NCBI GenBank assembly: GCA_904066235.2
Contig: CAJFCV020000004.1
Span: 12,214,001 to 12,278,000, forward strand
Direction of reading: 5' to 3'
DNA: 64,000 bases
DNA from: Bursaphelenchus xylophilus
Taxonomy: Eukaryota > Nematoda > Chromadorea > Rhabditida > Aphelenchoididae
The notes under the pieces were generated by a model that saw nothing but the letters and a program-made list of their open reading frames with translations, ran no database searches and was not told the DNA's origin. The first letter of the stretch is position 1. Each line of letters opens with the position of its first letter. The position numbers and the translations under genes are program-made. Below are positions 36,286-47,898 of this stretch, piece after piece.

Positions 36286-39200
36286 TTAAACACATCCACA
36301 TGAAGATACGACCATTTTCGGGAAGTTCTTCAAGACCACATTTCCATTCTCGTCGTAGAACAGCAGACTGAGCGAGTCCAGCTTCTGTGGCGCACAGCAA
36401 ACATCAGGGATGTCTGTGCCGGCCAGCGTATGGAGAATGGACTGGAGCTGCGCATGATTTGTGGCATGGTGAGCCGGCTCCAGTGGGAATTCACAGGAGC
36501 CGGAGCAATAATCGGCTGGGAACTCTTTGGGGGCGATTATCCATTTGTCCCAGCCGATTTCGCGGAATGATACAGTTCGATCTCGCATTTGGCATCTCTA
36601 AAAGTTCAAAGTTGGGTTGATCTACCACAATGAGAGGGTCAAACTATCAATTTGAAACTACCAGCTTCTTTTCCCACTTACCTGATGTTTGTTCTTGGTG
36701 TCATTTTCCTGATCAAGAAGATGAACCGAAAATTCGGAGTCAAAGTCAGAGAGATGAGGAGTAATTTCAGTCGTCGTTTCGTCGCTGAGATCTCGACCAA
36801 AGCCCATCATTGGGTCGTGACGGTGGATCTTTGAACGATACTTTTTCTTCTGGAAAATTATTTTTGTACAACATAAGGAGCATTTATCTTTCTGTAGAGT
36901 TCCGGCACTATTTCTACAGTTCGTAACAGTGATACTAGACATCAAAAAAGTCGGTTAAATTTTCAACTCACCGGCTTTGGCCTGGCCTGCAGAATCCTTG
37001 GCCCAGCCGTCTTGACCATGTTGTAATTCCTCCTGAAGATTGTCTCGTCCCGACTTCTCAACTGCTCCAACGACTTATCCGCTTTGCCATACACATCCCC
37101 CAGAATCGAGTTCTCATCACTCTCGTCGCCTGTGGGCATATAACGATAATAGTCGTCTAATGATCTCTTATGAATCTTATGCTTGCGGCTCTTCGGGTTC
37201 TCCGCCATTTTGTCCTTCTTGCCGACCACACTGGAGTTGTAGGTCTCAACAGTCAGAAACGCCGACCTCCATGGCTGATTGACATCAATGTCGTAGATGG
37301 CGCGACGGAGTTTCGGCTCCACTTCAATGCTCTGTTTGCCATTTCGGAGAGCGTCGTCGACGAGATCCGTGACGTCGTACTTGATCCATTTGTGGGTGTC
37401 GTACGATGAGGGTGTGACTTTGAGCGATTTTGTTTTGACACAGGATGCACATGAGACTTGGATAAAAGAGTTGCGGAGGTCAGCGTTGTGCCGCGGCCGA
37501 ATATGGACCTCGGCTTTGTCGATGATTGAATTTGAGTCGACCAGGGAGGGTTTGAAGGTGATTTTTCGGCGCTCACCTGAAAAGTATGTGGGTTTGTCGT
37601 TGAAATATGGGAGGATAGTGTCTTAATCGTTGTGATTTGATGATAAATGTTAAAATAGAGACATTTATTCGTTGAACTTTGGCGACAAGAGAGTATGTGG
37701 AAGGCGGAGAGCGGTCAGAGAGAAAAACGCTGCTTGGCCATATCCCTGCCAATTTTGCTTTGAGTAAATTTATTCCATAAAAGAGGGCAGTGGTATGCCC
37801 TCTTTGGACATAGAAAAACAAGCTTTTAAAAAGGTTCTCATCTCTGGCAAAGCTGAAGCTGCCAATCACATAAACTTCAAAAAAAAACTTCTGGATTTTG
37901 GCCAACTTTTCCACGAAAATGGTCGGTTGTTTCTGCAAAGCGCTAGCAAGAAAACTGGCATATGTGTTAGGAAAAAATGATTCTAAATTTCAGCCAAGTT
38001 TTATCATGATTTTAGCGTCGAACTTGTGGCACTTCCCTTTCAGCGTCTTTGCCAAAATATCTAATTTGTAAAAGCATTGCAAAATATTTGATTTCTTGCA
38101 TTTTCACTACACTATACGCAGCCTGGCAGAATAACTTTTGCAAGTTTTCAGGAGGATTTCAGAAAAGCCTTCCGCCTAAATTTGGCCCACTACCATTGGT
38201 AGTGAACCGACAGCAACGTCTCTATTTATTTGCATACGGATTTGTCCATCTTCTCCACCCGAAGTCATTTGCGGCGAGTTCGTTTACAACCCGATAATTA
38301 GTCTAAATTCGGGCTATTTGTTTTATGCGCCTATCAAAAAGGAATTTGTCTTTCTCCCGTCATGTACGCGGTGATATGTCTCCTTTTCCGGTGATTTACG
38401 AGCAAACCCCAACTCTCTCGACAACCGTAAAATCTCGAGAGTTTGAGATTGAGAAAATGCAAGGTGAAATTATGAAAAGTGATTTTTTCGACAGGAAAAA
38501 TGGATATAAATTACCTTTCTCCGGGAAGATAGCGGTGATAACATCTTCAGTGTTAAAATAGTGTTGTTTCAGATGATCGGTGAACAGCCTTTGCATATAC
38601 CTCACAGCGTCTTTCCGCGAGATCTGATCGAACTTTTGAGGGTCGGGACGGTCTGAAAATCGATTTTTATGACAGTTCCTCCCATGAGAGAGCGCAAGAA
38701 GTGCAACGCTTTGAATTCGATGAAATTTGGGGCAAATTTAGACTAGTAGTTTAGCCAGAGACATGCGAGAGTCTTAGCTGCCGCTTTGCAGGAACAACCG
38801 AGATTTTTAAATGGTACAGTATGCGTCATAATTATAACCGCACTTTTAAAATGAGTGTAACTTTTGTGATTGTGAATAGAAATGTGTCATATTTGGCACC
38901 AATGTGCATCACTGTACTAGAAATGATGTCCCAAAAAATCATTTTCAAGAGTTTCCGTATTTTAGAGAAAAGCTGCAAAAACCAAAATTGTGATACTTTT
39001 CGGTGTCGCAAAATTATAACCGCACTTGCGAATTTGGGGTATTACCCTAATAAAAACACAGGATATCAATAACTGATGTTTAGTTACGCTTCCTGAGGCC
39101 TCAATAACGCCCATCACACGACCCGAAACCCTCTGGGCAAATTTTTTTGGCGCATACTGACCCATCTTGTCCCTGAAGCGGAAAACGGCAGATTTTCGCT

Positions 39201-41102
39201 CAGTTAGACCGTTGGGCTCAAGTTGTGAGGAACTTCCTGGTCGTCTCGGAAGCCTTTAACAAATCTAAATGTTATGGCAGACAAAAGTTTACCACTGCTT
39301 CTGGTTGAAGAGAAATAATCCGCCGGACTTCTAACTCCGCCATCTCTGGGGTTCACTTAAATCAAGAACTGAGCTTCATTAGTAGCGGAAGCACCGTGCT
39401 GAGGGTAGGAAACACAGCGACGTCATCACAAGGTATTATGTGAAGCTCTGACCCCAGCTGACCCCGGTTTACGGCAATCCACAGCCGAAATTTGCCAAGG
39501 AGACATTCACAACAGAGGTTGATTAGTGGAAGGTCGCTGAAACCAACGTGAGACCGTTGCAATACCATATTCCTTGTGGATTGCGTAGTCACACGATGCC
39601 CTGACGGTTTTACATACCAACGGCATGACATTAAAAACGTATCGCGTCGCTTCTCGTGCCGTAATTATAGAGGCCGCCCGTTGATGACTTGGGGCGCCTT
39701 CAAAAAAGCCGGAGGCCTTCCGTCCGCGGCCACAGCAACTCAAATGAATAGCTTCGAGTACTACGAAGTCTTAGGCGAACATCTGGTACCGTACTGGCAA
39801 TCTGGCTCTACTTTTGTTCGAGAATGCCCACGTCAACCGTAGAAGGCCGACATACCAGTTCCTTTGACAGCAAGGCATTTGCCACCATAGACTCGCTCGC
39901 ATATTCCCTGGGTTTAAATCCGATAGGAAACTTGTGGGGCCCCCTCGCCCGTTGATTACATCGCTACAACAAGCGGTATTCTAAGCGAAAATCTGCCGTT
40001 TTCCGCTTCAGGGACAAGATGGGTCAGTATGCGCCAAAAAAATTTGCCCAGAGGGTTTCGGGTCGTGTGATGGGCGTTATTGAGGCCTCAGGAAGCGTAA
40101 CTAAACATCAGTTATTGATATACTGTGTTTTTATTAGGGTAATACCCCAAATTCGCAAGTGCGGTTATAATTTTGCGACACCGAAAAGTATCATAATTTT
40201 GGTTTTTGCAGCTTTTCTCTAAAATACGGAAACTCTTGAAAATGATTTTTTGGGACATCATTTCTAGTACACTGATGCACATTGGTGCCAAATATGACAC
40301 ATTTCTATTCACAATCACAAAAGTTACACTCATTTTAAAAGTGCGGTTATAATTATGACGCATACTGTAGACTGACGAAATTTGGTCATTTCTTTGGCAT
40401 GAAAAAGTTATGTTCCTATTTCTACAATAGAGTGTGATTTCCACAAAAAAATTAATTTTGTTTTGTTTGAAACTGGCAAAAAACACGATCAAAACTGTTT
40501 TTTTTTCTCAGTGACCGCCCTTCGCGTTTCCCGTACTCTCTCGGCGTAAAACATTGTTAAATATCTCGGCTATCCCTGCAAAGCGTGAGCTAATATTTTC
40601 AGGAATTGATATGGGAGATATTCTCCAGGAGTGTGCAAAATATACAGGTTATATGGAAGTAAATAGCACCTAGTAAATAGCTTCCTCTTTGCAATTACTA
40701 TCTTTTCAAAACAAACCCTAAATCTCAAACCACTGTCAATTTTCTGGACACTCATTGTCCATAAAACATTACGCAATGTCTATGTCACACAATAGCTTTT
40801 TGTTCAGTTATATAATCCAAATATTGCGCAACTTGAGTAATCTCTCTTTTCACGCGGTTCAGTGGGAAATCAAGATAAATAAATGTCAAAGACATCATCT
40901 AGAGCCATTAGAAAAACTTCAGCATACCTTTATTCCCATGAATTCCCAGAACATCTTCAAATTTTCCGGCCAAATCCTTGGCCTTCGCATCAGACGCCTC
41001 TGAATTCGACTCTGATTTCTTGGGTGACAAGTAGCCTGCAGACGATCCAAGTAGCGTGCATAATATTGCAATTTGAAGAAGAATGAACGCTTTATGCCTC
41101 AT
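36286..41102 (-). CDS. TGF-beta superfamily ligand, BMP3/GDF10-like
   Basis: A secreted signalling ligand precursor of 465 residues. Exons 41102-40928, 38652-38515, 37576-36972, 36849-36682 and 36597-36286, all in phase. A signal peptide (residues 1-23, core FILLQIAILCTLLGSSA) starts it. Residues about 100-220 are a TGF-beta propeptide (NSIIDKAEVHIRPR, HKWIKYDVTDLVDDAL, SAFLTVETYN). The cystine-knot domain occupies 363-465 with all seven cysteines at 364, 393, 397, 429, 430, 462 and 464, ending SSCGCV. GWDKWIIAPKEF, NHAQLQSIL and SLSLLFYDENGNVVLK resemble BMP3/GDF10 more than BMP2/4 or activins. The clearest basic cleavage site is KIHKR at 239-242, which would leave a long acidic linker before the knot; KKKYR at 307-311 is another candidate. 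Intron 1 holds a Tc1-like element inside a family A repeat. Confidence 0.93.
37640..38041 (-). mobile_element. Family A repeat in TGF-beta intron 2
   Basis: Reverse orientation. GGCGGAGAGCGGTCAGAGAG near 37705 and TTTCTGCAAAGCGCTAGC near 37928 are family words; the end reads GAACTTGTGGCACTTCCCTT. Confidence 0.75.
38688..40655 (+). mobile_element. Family A repeat interrupted by a Tc1-like element
   Basis: The left part (38688-38814) contains GAAGTGCAACGCTTTG and CAGGAACAACCGAGATTTTT; the right part (40370-40655) resumes with TTTCTACAATAGAGTGTG, TTTCCCGTACTCTCTCGG and GCGTGAGCTAATATTTTCAG. The two halves together make one nearly complete copy, so the insertion at TA 38815-38816 is younger than the repeat. 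Confidence 0.8.
38817..40367 (-). mobile_element. Tc1/mariner-superfamily element with 384-bp terminal inverted repeats
   Basis: 1,551 bases flanked by TA (38815-38816, 40368-40369). Arms 38817-39200 and 39984-40367 are reverse complements with only about three mismatches. The 783-base middle, read on the plus strand, has transposase-like pieces: WGAFKKAGGLP, then EYYEVLGEHLVPYWQ, then GLNPIGNLWGPL, resembling the WGAF and SPDLNPIENLWG blocks of Tc1-like transposases, but broken by stops and frame changes. The enzyme is therefore dead. Nearly identical arms point to a recent insertion. The strand label is arbitrary for the element as a whole; the remnant reads on plus. Confidence 0.85.
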
Positions 41103-41779
41103 TTTGGTCTGGGCATAGGCTAAAATACGAAAAAATCAATTTTTTCAAGAAGAAAATAAAGTCATCATTGTTAAAAAAACGTCCGATTTACAAGAAAAAT
41201 TCAAATCCTCTGACACGAAAGTGTGGCAACAATCCTAATAATCGAATGGAAAGTCGGATTGGCGCGACAAGAAAGCCGACCGGCTCCATTGTAATGCGAA
41301 CGCGACAGGTTTTTTCATACATGTCTGGGCGGCATCGTATGCAAAATTAGGCGACTTGAAAGAAACTTTTTATGATTCTTTCGAATTAAGGGTAAGATGA
41401 GGCAAAATTTCTTGCAAAATTACTGGATTCACAAGCCTTAAAAGGATTGAAAATTATGTGAAAAATGTAAAATACGTTAAATACATATATGGCAAAAAGC
41501 TGCCAGAACTCTTAAATGAACGGCAAAGGCAAACTTTTTCGATGAAAAATGTGTTCTGAGATAGGTAATAGCAATGGTAAAATACGGAAATTGGCAACAG
41601 AGATTGTCATTTACATTGAAGATCAAAAAAAATTAAAAAAGTTTCGTTTCAAGTCGCATCTGCGCGATTCTGTAAACGAAGAAAGATGGAAAATGAAAAT
41701 AAATTGTGGGCGGAGTAGAAAAATAAATATACCCCAAATAAACAGTAAAAAAGCTTTGAAATTTTCGGGGAACATTCTG

Positions 41780-42168
41780 TGAAATTACAGTAGCCCAAAG
41801 GAAAATTTTGGGAATTACTGTAGCCAAGAGAAAATTTATAAAAAGTACAGTAACCAGTAAGTTTTGAAACTACAGTAACCAAAACAAACTTTTTCTCAAA
41901 TTACAGTTACCAAACCGAAATTTTTTCCGAAATTACAGTAACCCAAAAAATTTTTCTCAAATTACAGTAATTTAACCAAAAAAAATTACAGTAACCCAGA
42001 AAAATTTCTGAAATTACAGTAACCCAAAAAAATTCTGAAATTGCAGTAACCCAGAAAAATTCTGAAATTACAGTAACCCAAACATTTTTTACACTAACCC
42101 AAAAATGCTTCTAAAATTACAGTAATCCAGACAGAATATTTTTTTGAAATTACAGTAACCCAAATATC
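41780..42168. repeat. AT-rich minisatellite, about 13 units
   Basis: The word ATTACAGTAACCC or a close variant recurs about every 23-47 bases (at about 41784, 41846, 41870, 41901, 41934, 41962, 41985, 42013, 42040, 42068, 42115, 42150). Between the words are A-rich spacers of the type AAAAAATTTCTGAA. Units in the middle are the most alike, those at the edges the most diverged. The unit at about 41815 reads TTACTGTAG, the palindromic form of the word. Confidence 0.85.
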
Positions 42169-43405
42169 AAAATTTTCAAAATTAAAAAATTGACGTTCCC
42201 CCAAATTTACCCTTTTTGGAGGATTTTTTGTATTATTTTCATTCCCATAAAAGGACATTGACATGACTGCATGGTCGCAGATCAATCCGTATTTGTGTAA
42301 GAATGGCTAAACACGCGCGCTCATTTTCTTTCATAACGGCACTTATCGCTTCTTCTTTGCCGCTGAAATTCAATATGCATTTGCGTTGGGACGGAATTCC
42401 CCTCGACTAATATGCTGGCAAACAATATTTTTGAGGGTAGCGAATTTCAGCGATTTTTGAGCCAAAATACCCTCAAAAATTTTTACTCCAACGGCATTTT
42501 CTCTGTATGAAAAACAAAATTTTTAAAGTTCAGATCGTAAAAATCTTCGGCTACCCGCCAAACTTGAACCCCCGACCTCCAGAATCGCATAAAAATAGGC
42601 CAAAGCGCATGCCCGTTAAAAATTATTCAAATCAAATTTCCGGTAAGCCCCGAAAAAACCAGTAGTCCCACATCCTTTTTATTTCTCCCCAATGGACCCA
42701 AAAGGATGTTTCAACCGAAAAAATCGAACAAAGCCTGGGCACAGAAGGTTTTTTGGGGGAAATGAGTCGAAGCGGTAATGGTGCACCGTGCAAAAAACAA
42801 CAAAAAGCCATTAAAAACACCGCGCCACTCATTCCGACGATTACCTTGCAAAATACTCAGCATATGGGCTGAGCTGGATGGGGAGTTGAAGAGGGTCGAT
42901 TTCTGGTGGGGTAAGGGGTGACTAAAGACAAAAATATTAGGTTTGAGTCAGGTGACAAAGGAAATTTTTAACATATTCTTAACTGCAGGGCCGCAAAATG
43001 TCTGCCAGATAAAATAAGCCCAATTTCAATGCTTCTTGGACGTGAAATACCGTTTTACCAGGGATTTTTTGACCATAAGTTGTCAAAAATTGCAAGCCTG
43101 CCGAAATTTACATACGGATGATACTACGTTCTCTGAGGCCTCTAAAGAAGCCATACAAACCCTGTAAAACAATCTTAATCCAAGCATGTCAAATCATGGC
43201 AAAAGATCATCAATATGTACATACATAATCAAGAAATTATGGGCTTTTTCCCATCCCCAAACGCTTGATAAGACCTCGAAAATGAACGGCAAGAGTTGGC
43301 ATGCTTCGACATGCCATTTCTCACATAGACCATGATAAGAACCAAAAAATCATGAGGTTTTCCCACTCATTGAAAGCACATAAAAATTGGCTTGTATTTG
43401 AATTT

Positions 43406-43822
43406 AGGGAAGTTCTCAAAGTGGGACGGTCAGATTTGGAATAATTTTTTAAAGCATATACTAGACATACAGCTTGAGTTTTGCAGAAACCACCGAGATT
43501 TCTAGGCCAAAGTTGGAAAAAGTGTCACGCATTTTTTCGGAGTTTTGGAATCAAAATTACATGCCTCTATTTCTATACAGACAGCTTTTCTTCCACAAAA
43601 AAATATTTTTTTACTTAAAAAAATGTAGATACTGGAAAAGATGTGGCCAAAAGGTACTCTTCTCTGCCGCTCTCCGCGTTGCGCGTACTCTCTCGGCCAC
43701 AGAGACCGTTGAATATCTCGGCTGACCTTGCAAAGCGCGAGCTAAAATTTGCAGGAATTCATAAATGGATCATCTCCAACATACGCGTAAAATTTAAAGA
43801 AAATATGAGCGTCGCACATATA
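43406..43822 (+). mobile_element. Family A repeat, near full-length copy
   Basis: Starts AGGGAAGTTCTCAAAGTGGG and ends ATGAGCGTCGCACATAT. It carries TTTTGCAGAAACCACCGAG, CCGCTCTCCGCGTTGCGCGT and TGAATATCTCGGCTGACC in the usual order. Confidence 0.82.
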
Positions 43823-44404
43823 CAAAAAAAGCCAATAACTATGAACTAGGTCCCTGTATATCTAGCATATTTGGTATTACAAAAATGGGGACGTCTGAGG
43901 ATTCAGGGAAAAAAATAATTTTAACATTTGGATAAAAACTAAAAAAGTTATAGCCAATTCAAATCCGGCCGAAAAATTGCCGTACCCTGTAGTACTTTTC
44001 TTGCTAATAAATCCCTAAACGCTTTTCATCTCTCTGAAAAAACCAAACTCCAGCCCTGCCAGCTGATGAAAACTACCAAAACCATTCAGTCCATTAGCCG
44101 GTAGCCATAAAACCACCGGTGAATATTCGCGGAATTCGATAAGATCAAAGCCCACCGCCTTGCGAAAACACCGCCAATTACACCGCTTTTTGTCGACATT
44201 TTTTCGTTGGCCCCCCGTTTTACTCGGAAAAGAGATCTCATCAATCGGAAGGAGAGAAATCACTTTTCGCCTCGCTTATACAAATGTTATTCTTCCACGC
44301 CGAATCAATTGGGACCTCCCGTTTCTCAGTTGAGTAATCTGCGGACGGAAGGGCAGAGGGGGAAAGTGCAGTAATGAAAAAGAAAAATGAGGTAAAAATG
44401 GCCA

Positions 44405-44757
44405 GGTCGCCCGCGTCTTGCAGAAACAACCCAGATTTTTCGGTTGAAGTTGATGACTTTACGGTTGAAAGTTGATGAGTTTTTTTGGTCGAAAATTGAC
44501 AAAAATGTGACCCTTTTTTGCAAGCATTTTCATACAAAATTTCAGGAAGTTTTACATAGGAAAGACAACATTACTATATAAAAAAATAAATAAAGAGTTG
44601 ATATGTGAGATTCCCAGCGGCAAAGGTCGTTGAATATCTCAGCTGTCTCTGGAAATCGCGAGCTAAAATTTTTAGCGATTAATATGCGACATATACCCAA
44701 CACCTATGCAAAGTTTAAAGAAAATCTAAGCATTGTCCTTTCAGCATTTTCCTTGTT
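44405..44757 (+). mobile_element. Family A repeat, left end missing
   Basis: Begins at CGTCTTGCAGAAACAACCC, contains GTTGAATATCTCAGCTGTCT and GAAATCGCGAGCTAAAAT, and ends ATCTAAGCATTGTCCTTTCA. Confidence 0.75.
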
Positions 44758-45322
44758 TTTATAGACCCTTTTTGATACAGATTACGGTCATTTTATCTTA
44801 TTGCGCTAAATTTTCGCCTCTAAAAACCCTTTAAAATCCTAATATCTATTCATATATGATAATTTACATCCATCTCTACCGTAGCCCTCCATCCCATTTC
44901 CCAAACCTCCCAAAATTCCAGTGTCCTGAGAAAAGTGATTCGCCTTTCAACACACGAAAATCACTCCAAATGACATATCGGAAAACAAATGTTTGGACAA
45001 TGGCGGGGCTAAATTCTCCTCGGGACAACAATTGTTTCCCGATTTCGTGTCATGGCAAGAACAACATTGATTGATAATAGATACACCAAGAGGAGGGATC
45101 TGGGTCAGAAGCTACGAGAGAATACATACATATATACCATGGATAATGAAAATGAAAAGATTGGTCCTCGGAGTATAAACAATTATTATCGTAGAAAAGT
45201 AAGACGAGAGAGCTTTTGAGAAATCTGAAGGTATTGGGCACCTGCACAGCAATAATAGAAGGAAATAAATCAAGCCCCCGGCGGCAAAGGAGTGCCGGAT
45301 TTTCCAAGGCTCTTTGAGCGAT

Positions 45323-45345
45323 AAATCCACATTATTTTCTCAACC
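45323..45345. mobile_element. Family C MITE, right-end fragment
   Basis: AAATCCACATTATTTTCTCA matches the right end of the family C copies at the other end of the window. Confidence 0.45.
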
Positions 45346-45559
45346 TTGTAATAGTACCGATCTGCTTAGTTAGATTTTTTTACTTGCATAGGTCCTGACG
45401 TGTCTTGACAGGATCGCTTTGCTTGAATTTTTCGCGGTTTTAGGTATCTAGGCAAGGTAGGTACCATGGCTGACGGGCTGGGCCAAAGCGAACTTATAAT
45501 TAGAGGAAAGATAGGATGTTTTCTGCGCATCCCGGAAAGTTGATTTTACATTGGAGGCA

Positions 45560-45665
45560 GTGCCTTTTATTGTCTCGCCAAATTATCGCTGTCGGGCCCA
45601 ATTAGGCCGGCCTAACCTTAACCGGGCCAAGGAAAATTTGGGCCGGCTCGACAGCCATGTCTAAC
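45560..45665. repeat. GC-rich interspersed repeat fragment
   Basis: GTCGGGCCCAATTAGGCCGG, AACCGGGCCAAGG and TTTGGGCCGGCTCGACAGCC share the GGGCC/GGCCG words of the block at 35630-35930. Class unknown. Confidence 0.35.
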
Positions 45666-46284
45666 ATACGCTATCAGCTTTTAAAACTGTGGTAAGCGAT
45701 TTGTAAAGACATCTGGGTCTGAGGCGGCTTTTGACCACATATTTGATCCTTGCTAAAGACCGTACAAGTACTCCTACTAAACTCATTTAGTCATCAAAAA
45801 ATTTACGTTTTCCACAGGATCGGTCTTGCTGATTTTAACAAAAAAACTATATTTTTTAATCACGTTGGCTTTAGAGAAATCTAGATCCGCCCTATTCACT
45901 GTCCCTATATACAGGAATTCTGTCAATTCTGTCAATCACCCAACCCAACCTCCCTCTTGGTCTCCGCCACACTTCCAGCTACCATGTCCATGGAAGGGCC
46001 GACCTCATCCCGTATCCACACCCCGTTACGCATCCCCATTAACCCCGTCTCCGCTTGTGTTTCACCTAACAACCATACCATATTGTGGGAAATTAGGTGC
46101 ATAAAAGGGTTTCATTGGATTCGCGCCGCCGCAATTATCGGCCGGGATGCATTGGAAACGAGCGTCATCCGCGCATAATCGGCACCACAACAGATCATGT
46201 AATATGCAAGAAACAAATCAACAATTCAGTCCGAATAATATGCTGGGGGATTACTGTAGGCTTAGGCGCAGATCTTGCTAAGTT

Positions 46285-46767
46285 TGCTTTCAAAGAAGGT
46301 CAGAATTTTGGTGCAACTTAATCCAAGTTTAGAATACACTTTTATAAAATTTCTTTTGAGATTTCTGAGTCGCGCTTAGCTGAATTGATCAGGATTTTTA
46401 TGTCAAAAGTTAGCGAGAAAATTGACACATTTTTACAAGCTTTTACTTTTGCAGAGAAAGTACCAAATGCGACGCTCGGATATTGATGAAACTTGGGATA
46501 TATTTAGAATGATTTTTTCTAAAATATATGCGAAAATCCCGGCTTGCGCTTTGCAGAAACAACCGAGATTTTAAATCGAATGTCGGCGAAGATTTAAGAC
46601 TTTTTGCCGAATTTCGGCACGAAAAGTTTCATACCTTTTTCTACAGTAAAGGTTAACGTTTCTGCAAAAAATCAATTTTTCCCGCACGAAGCTAGCATAG
46701 TTATGGCCAAAAAATTTTGTTTTTTTCTCTGACCGCTCTCCGCGTTTAGCATACTCTCTAGGCGGCT
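46285..46767 (+). mobile_element. Family A repeats, one degraded part followed by a truncated copy
   Basis: 46285-46450 matches weakly (GAATTTTGGTGCAACTTAAT, ATTTTTATGTCAAAAGTTAG). From 46452 the match is strong: GTACCAAATGCGACGCTCGG, TTGCGCTTTGCAGAAACAAC and GACCGCTCTCCGCGTTTAGC. The right end is missing. Confidence 0.7.
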
Positions 46768-46796
46768 GTGATATAAACAATAATCTTTTTTGTGAA

Positions 46797-46802
46797 TTTA
46801 TT
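46797..46802 (-). promoter_or_regulatory. Polyadenylation signal for the four-helix protein gene
   Basis: TTTATT on the plus strand (AATAAA on the minus strand), 34 bases after the stop codon. This is a typical nematode 3' UTR length. Confidence 0.65.
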
Positions 46803-46835
46803 ACTTTATCAGTACATTATTAATAATATTATAAT

Positions 46836-47898
46836 TTACAAGTATGCAGGCCTCATTTCCTCCGACTTCATCTTCAACAACATAAAATCAAACATGATAT
46901 GATACAAAGCCAGTGCAACTGCACAGTCGTAGGCCACCAATAAATAGCCAGCGACTTTGAACATGCTGTCACTCTGGCTGGTCAAATAGCCGTATCGTCG
47001 ATGTGTAAATGCAAAGTAAAGCATCTCCGGATCAGCGAGGAATAGGAAAATGAAGTAGCCGGTGACCAGCACAGCAATAATTGAAGCCACAATAATCGGA
47101 TAATACAGCCGATACGACTGGCATTTGTAGCCGAGAAATAAAGCCATGTAGCTCAGCGTCATCATGAAAAAGATGTAGAGCAGATCGTCGGAGTAAAATT
47201 GTGAGCAAATGCCGCTGTAGATGAGGGAAACTATGATACCGAGAAGGGAAATTGTGGCTACTGGGACCTGAAATGAAGGCTCTAGGATTGAAAAAGATCA
47301 AATGAGTGGTCATTTCTTTGCCAGTTTTGTGTGGAAAAAGTTGTCTTTCTTTGGAAACATTATCCTGTGTGATAGGAACTGGCATGAAACTTTTACAGTG
47401 GGGACCTGATCCAGTGGCAAAAAAAGTATTATTTTGCATCCAGGAAGCATCAAAAATGTGGCAAAATGCCTCCTTCTCCAAGTGAAAAAGTCCGATTTCA
47501 AAAGCGCGCCCGCTCTTTTTGTGAGGAAAGAATTCAAAACGAAGTTTTTTCCTTGGATAGGGAAGCATTTTGCCACATTTTCGATGCCTCCCGGATGCAA
47601 AATGGTACGTTTTTTGCCACTGGATCCGCTGCTCCACTGTAGCGCAAAATAGTGACACCTTTTTTCCAACTTTCGCCCTAAAAGTCTCGATTGTTTTTGC
47701 AAAGCGCGAGCTTGAACTTTCATTTAGGTTTTCGAAAAAATGAATCACCATTTTTAACAAATTTTATCAAAATCTGAGCGTTGCCCGGTATTTCCTTTTC
47801 AACTTTCGAAATCGACTTACATTCGACTCCACGTATTCGTAATCGCATTGTAAGTCGATCATGTCCGTCAACGGGTCATATGCCTTCTTTTCCTCCAT
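46836..47898 (-). CDS. Four-transmembrane protein, unrecognised
   Basis: Two exons, 47898-47821 and 47267-46836, joined in phase 0 to give 169 residues. The cytosolic-looking N-terminus starts MEEKKAYDPLTDMIDLQC. Four hydrophobic segments follow: about 28-50 (PVATISLLGIIVSLIYSGI), 57-75 (LYIFFMMTLSYMALFLGY), 84-105 (IIVASIIAVLVTGYFIFLFL) and 130-155 (AGYLLVAYDCAVALALYHI). The tail MKSEEMRPAYL is short. The layout is like small nematode tetraspan families and MARVEL-type proteins, but I see no diagnostic motif and do not assign one. The intron holds a family A repeat with a family B element inside it. An upstream coding exon cannot be excluded, though the ATG at 47898 gives a complete-looking protein. 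Confidence 0.78.
47310..47800 (-). mobile_element. Family A repeat with nested family B, in the four-helix gene intron
   Basis: Reverse orientation. The ends are GAGCGTTGCCCGGTATTTCC (right) and family words TTGCCAGTTTTGTGTGG, GGAACTGGCATGAAACTTT (left). GTTTTTGCAAAGCGCGAGCT near 47692 is the inverse of the usual AGCTCGCGCTTTGCAG. The B element at 47396-47639 divides it. Confidence 0.78.
47396..47639. mobile_element. Family B palindromic MITE, copy 3
   Basis: 244 bases, TA on both sides (47394-47395, 47640-47641). It starts CAGTGGGGACCTGATCCAGT and ends GGATCCGCTGCTCCACTG. The target is a family A repeat. Confidence 0.85.

Larger units (their letters stand above)
41103..46835. other. Interval between the TGF-beta gene and the four-helix protein gene
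   Basis: Promoter side of the TGF-beta gene, then repeats: a minisatellite (41780-42168), family A copies (43406-43822, 44405-44757, 46285-46767), a family C end (45323-45345) and a GC-rich repeat (45560-45665). I found no coding exon I would support. Confidence 0.5.

Noticed and set aside
39362..39842. Open frames inside the Tc1-like element as a host gene
   Set aside because: They lie between 384-bp inverted repeats and the plus-strand pieces match worn transposase blocks, so they are transposon remains.
41780..42168. A CRISPR-like pattern of repeated word plus variable spacer
   Set aside because: The genome is eukaryotic, the repeated word is only about 13 bases, the spacers are low-complexity A-rich DNA and there are no associated genes. 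It is a minisatellite.
42540..42625. tRNA-like T-arm (reverse complement of CTTGAACCCCCGACCTCC)
   Set aside because: I could not form a D arm, anticodon arm or acceptor stem around it on either strand.
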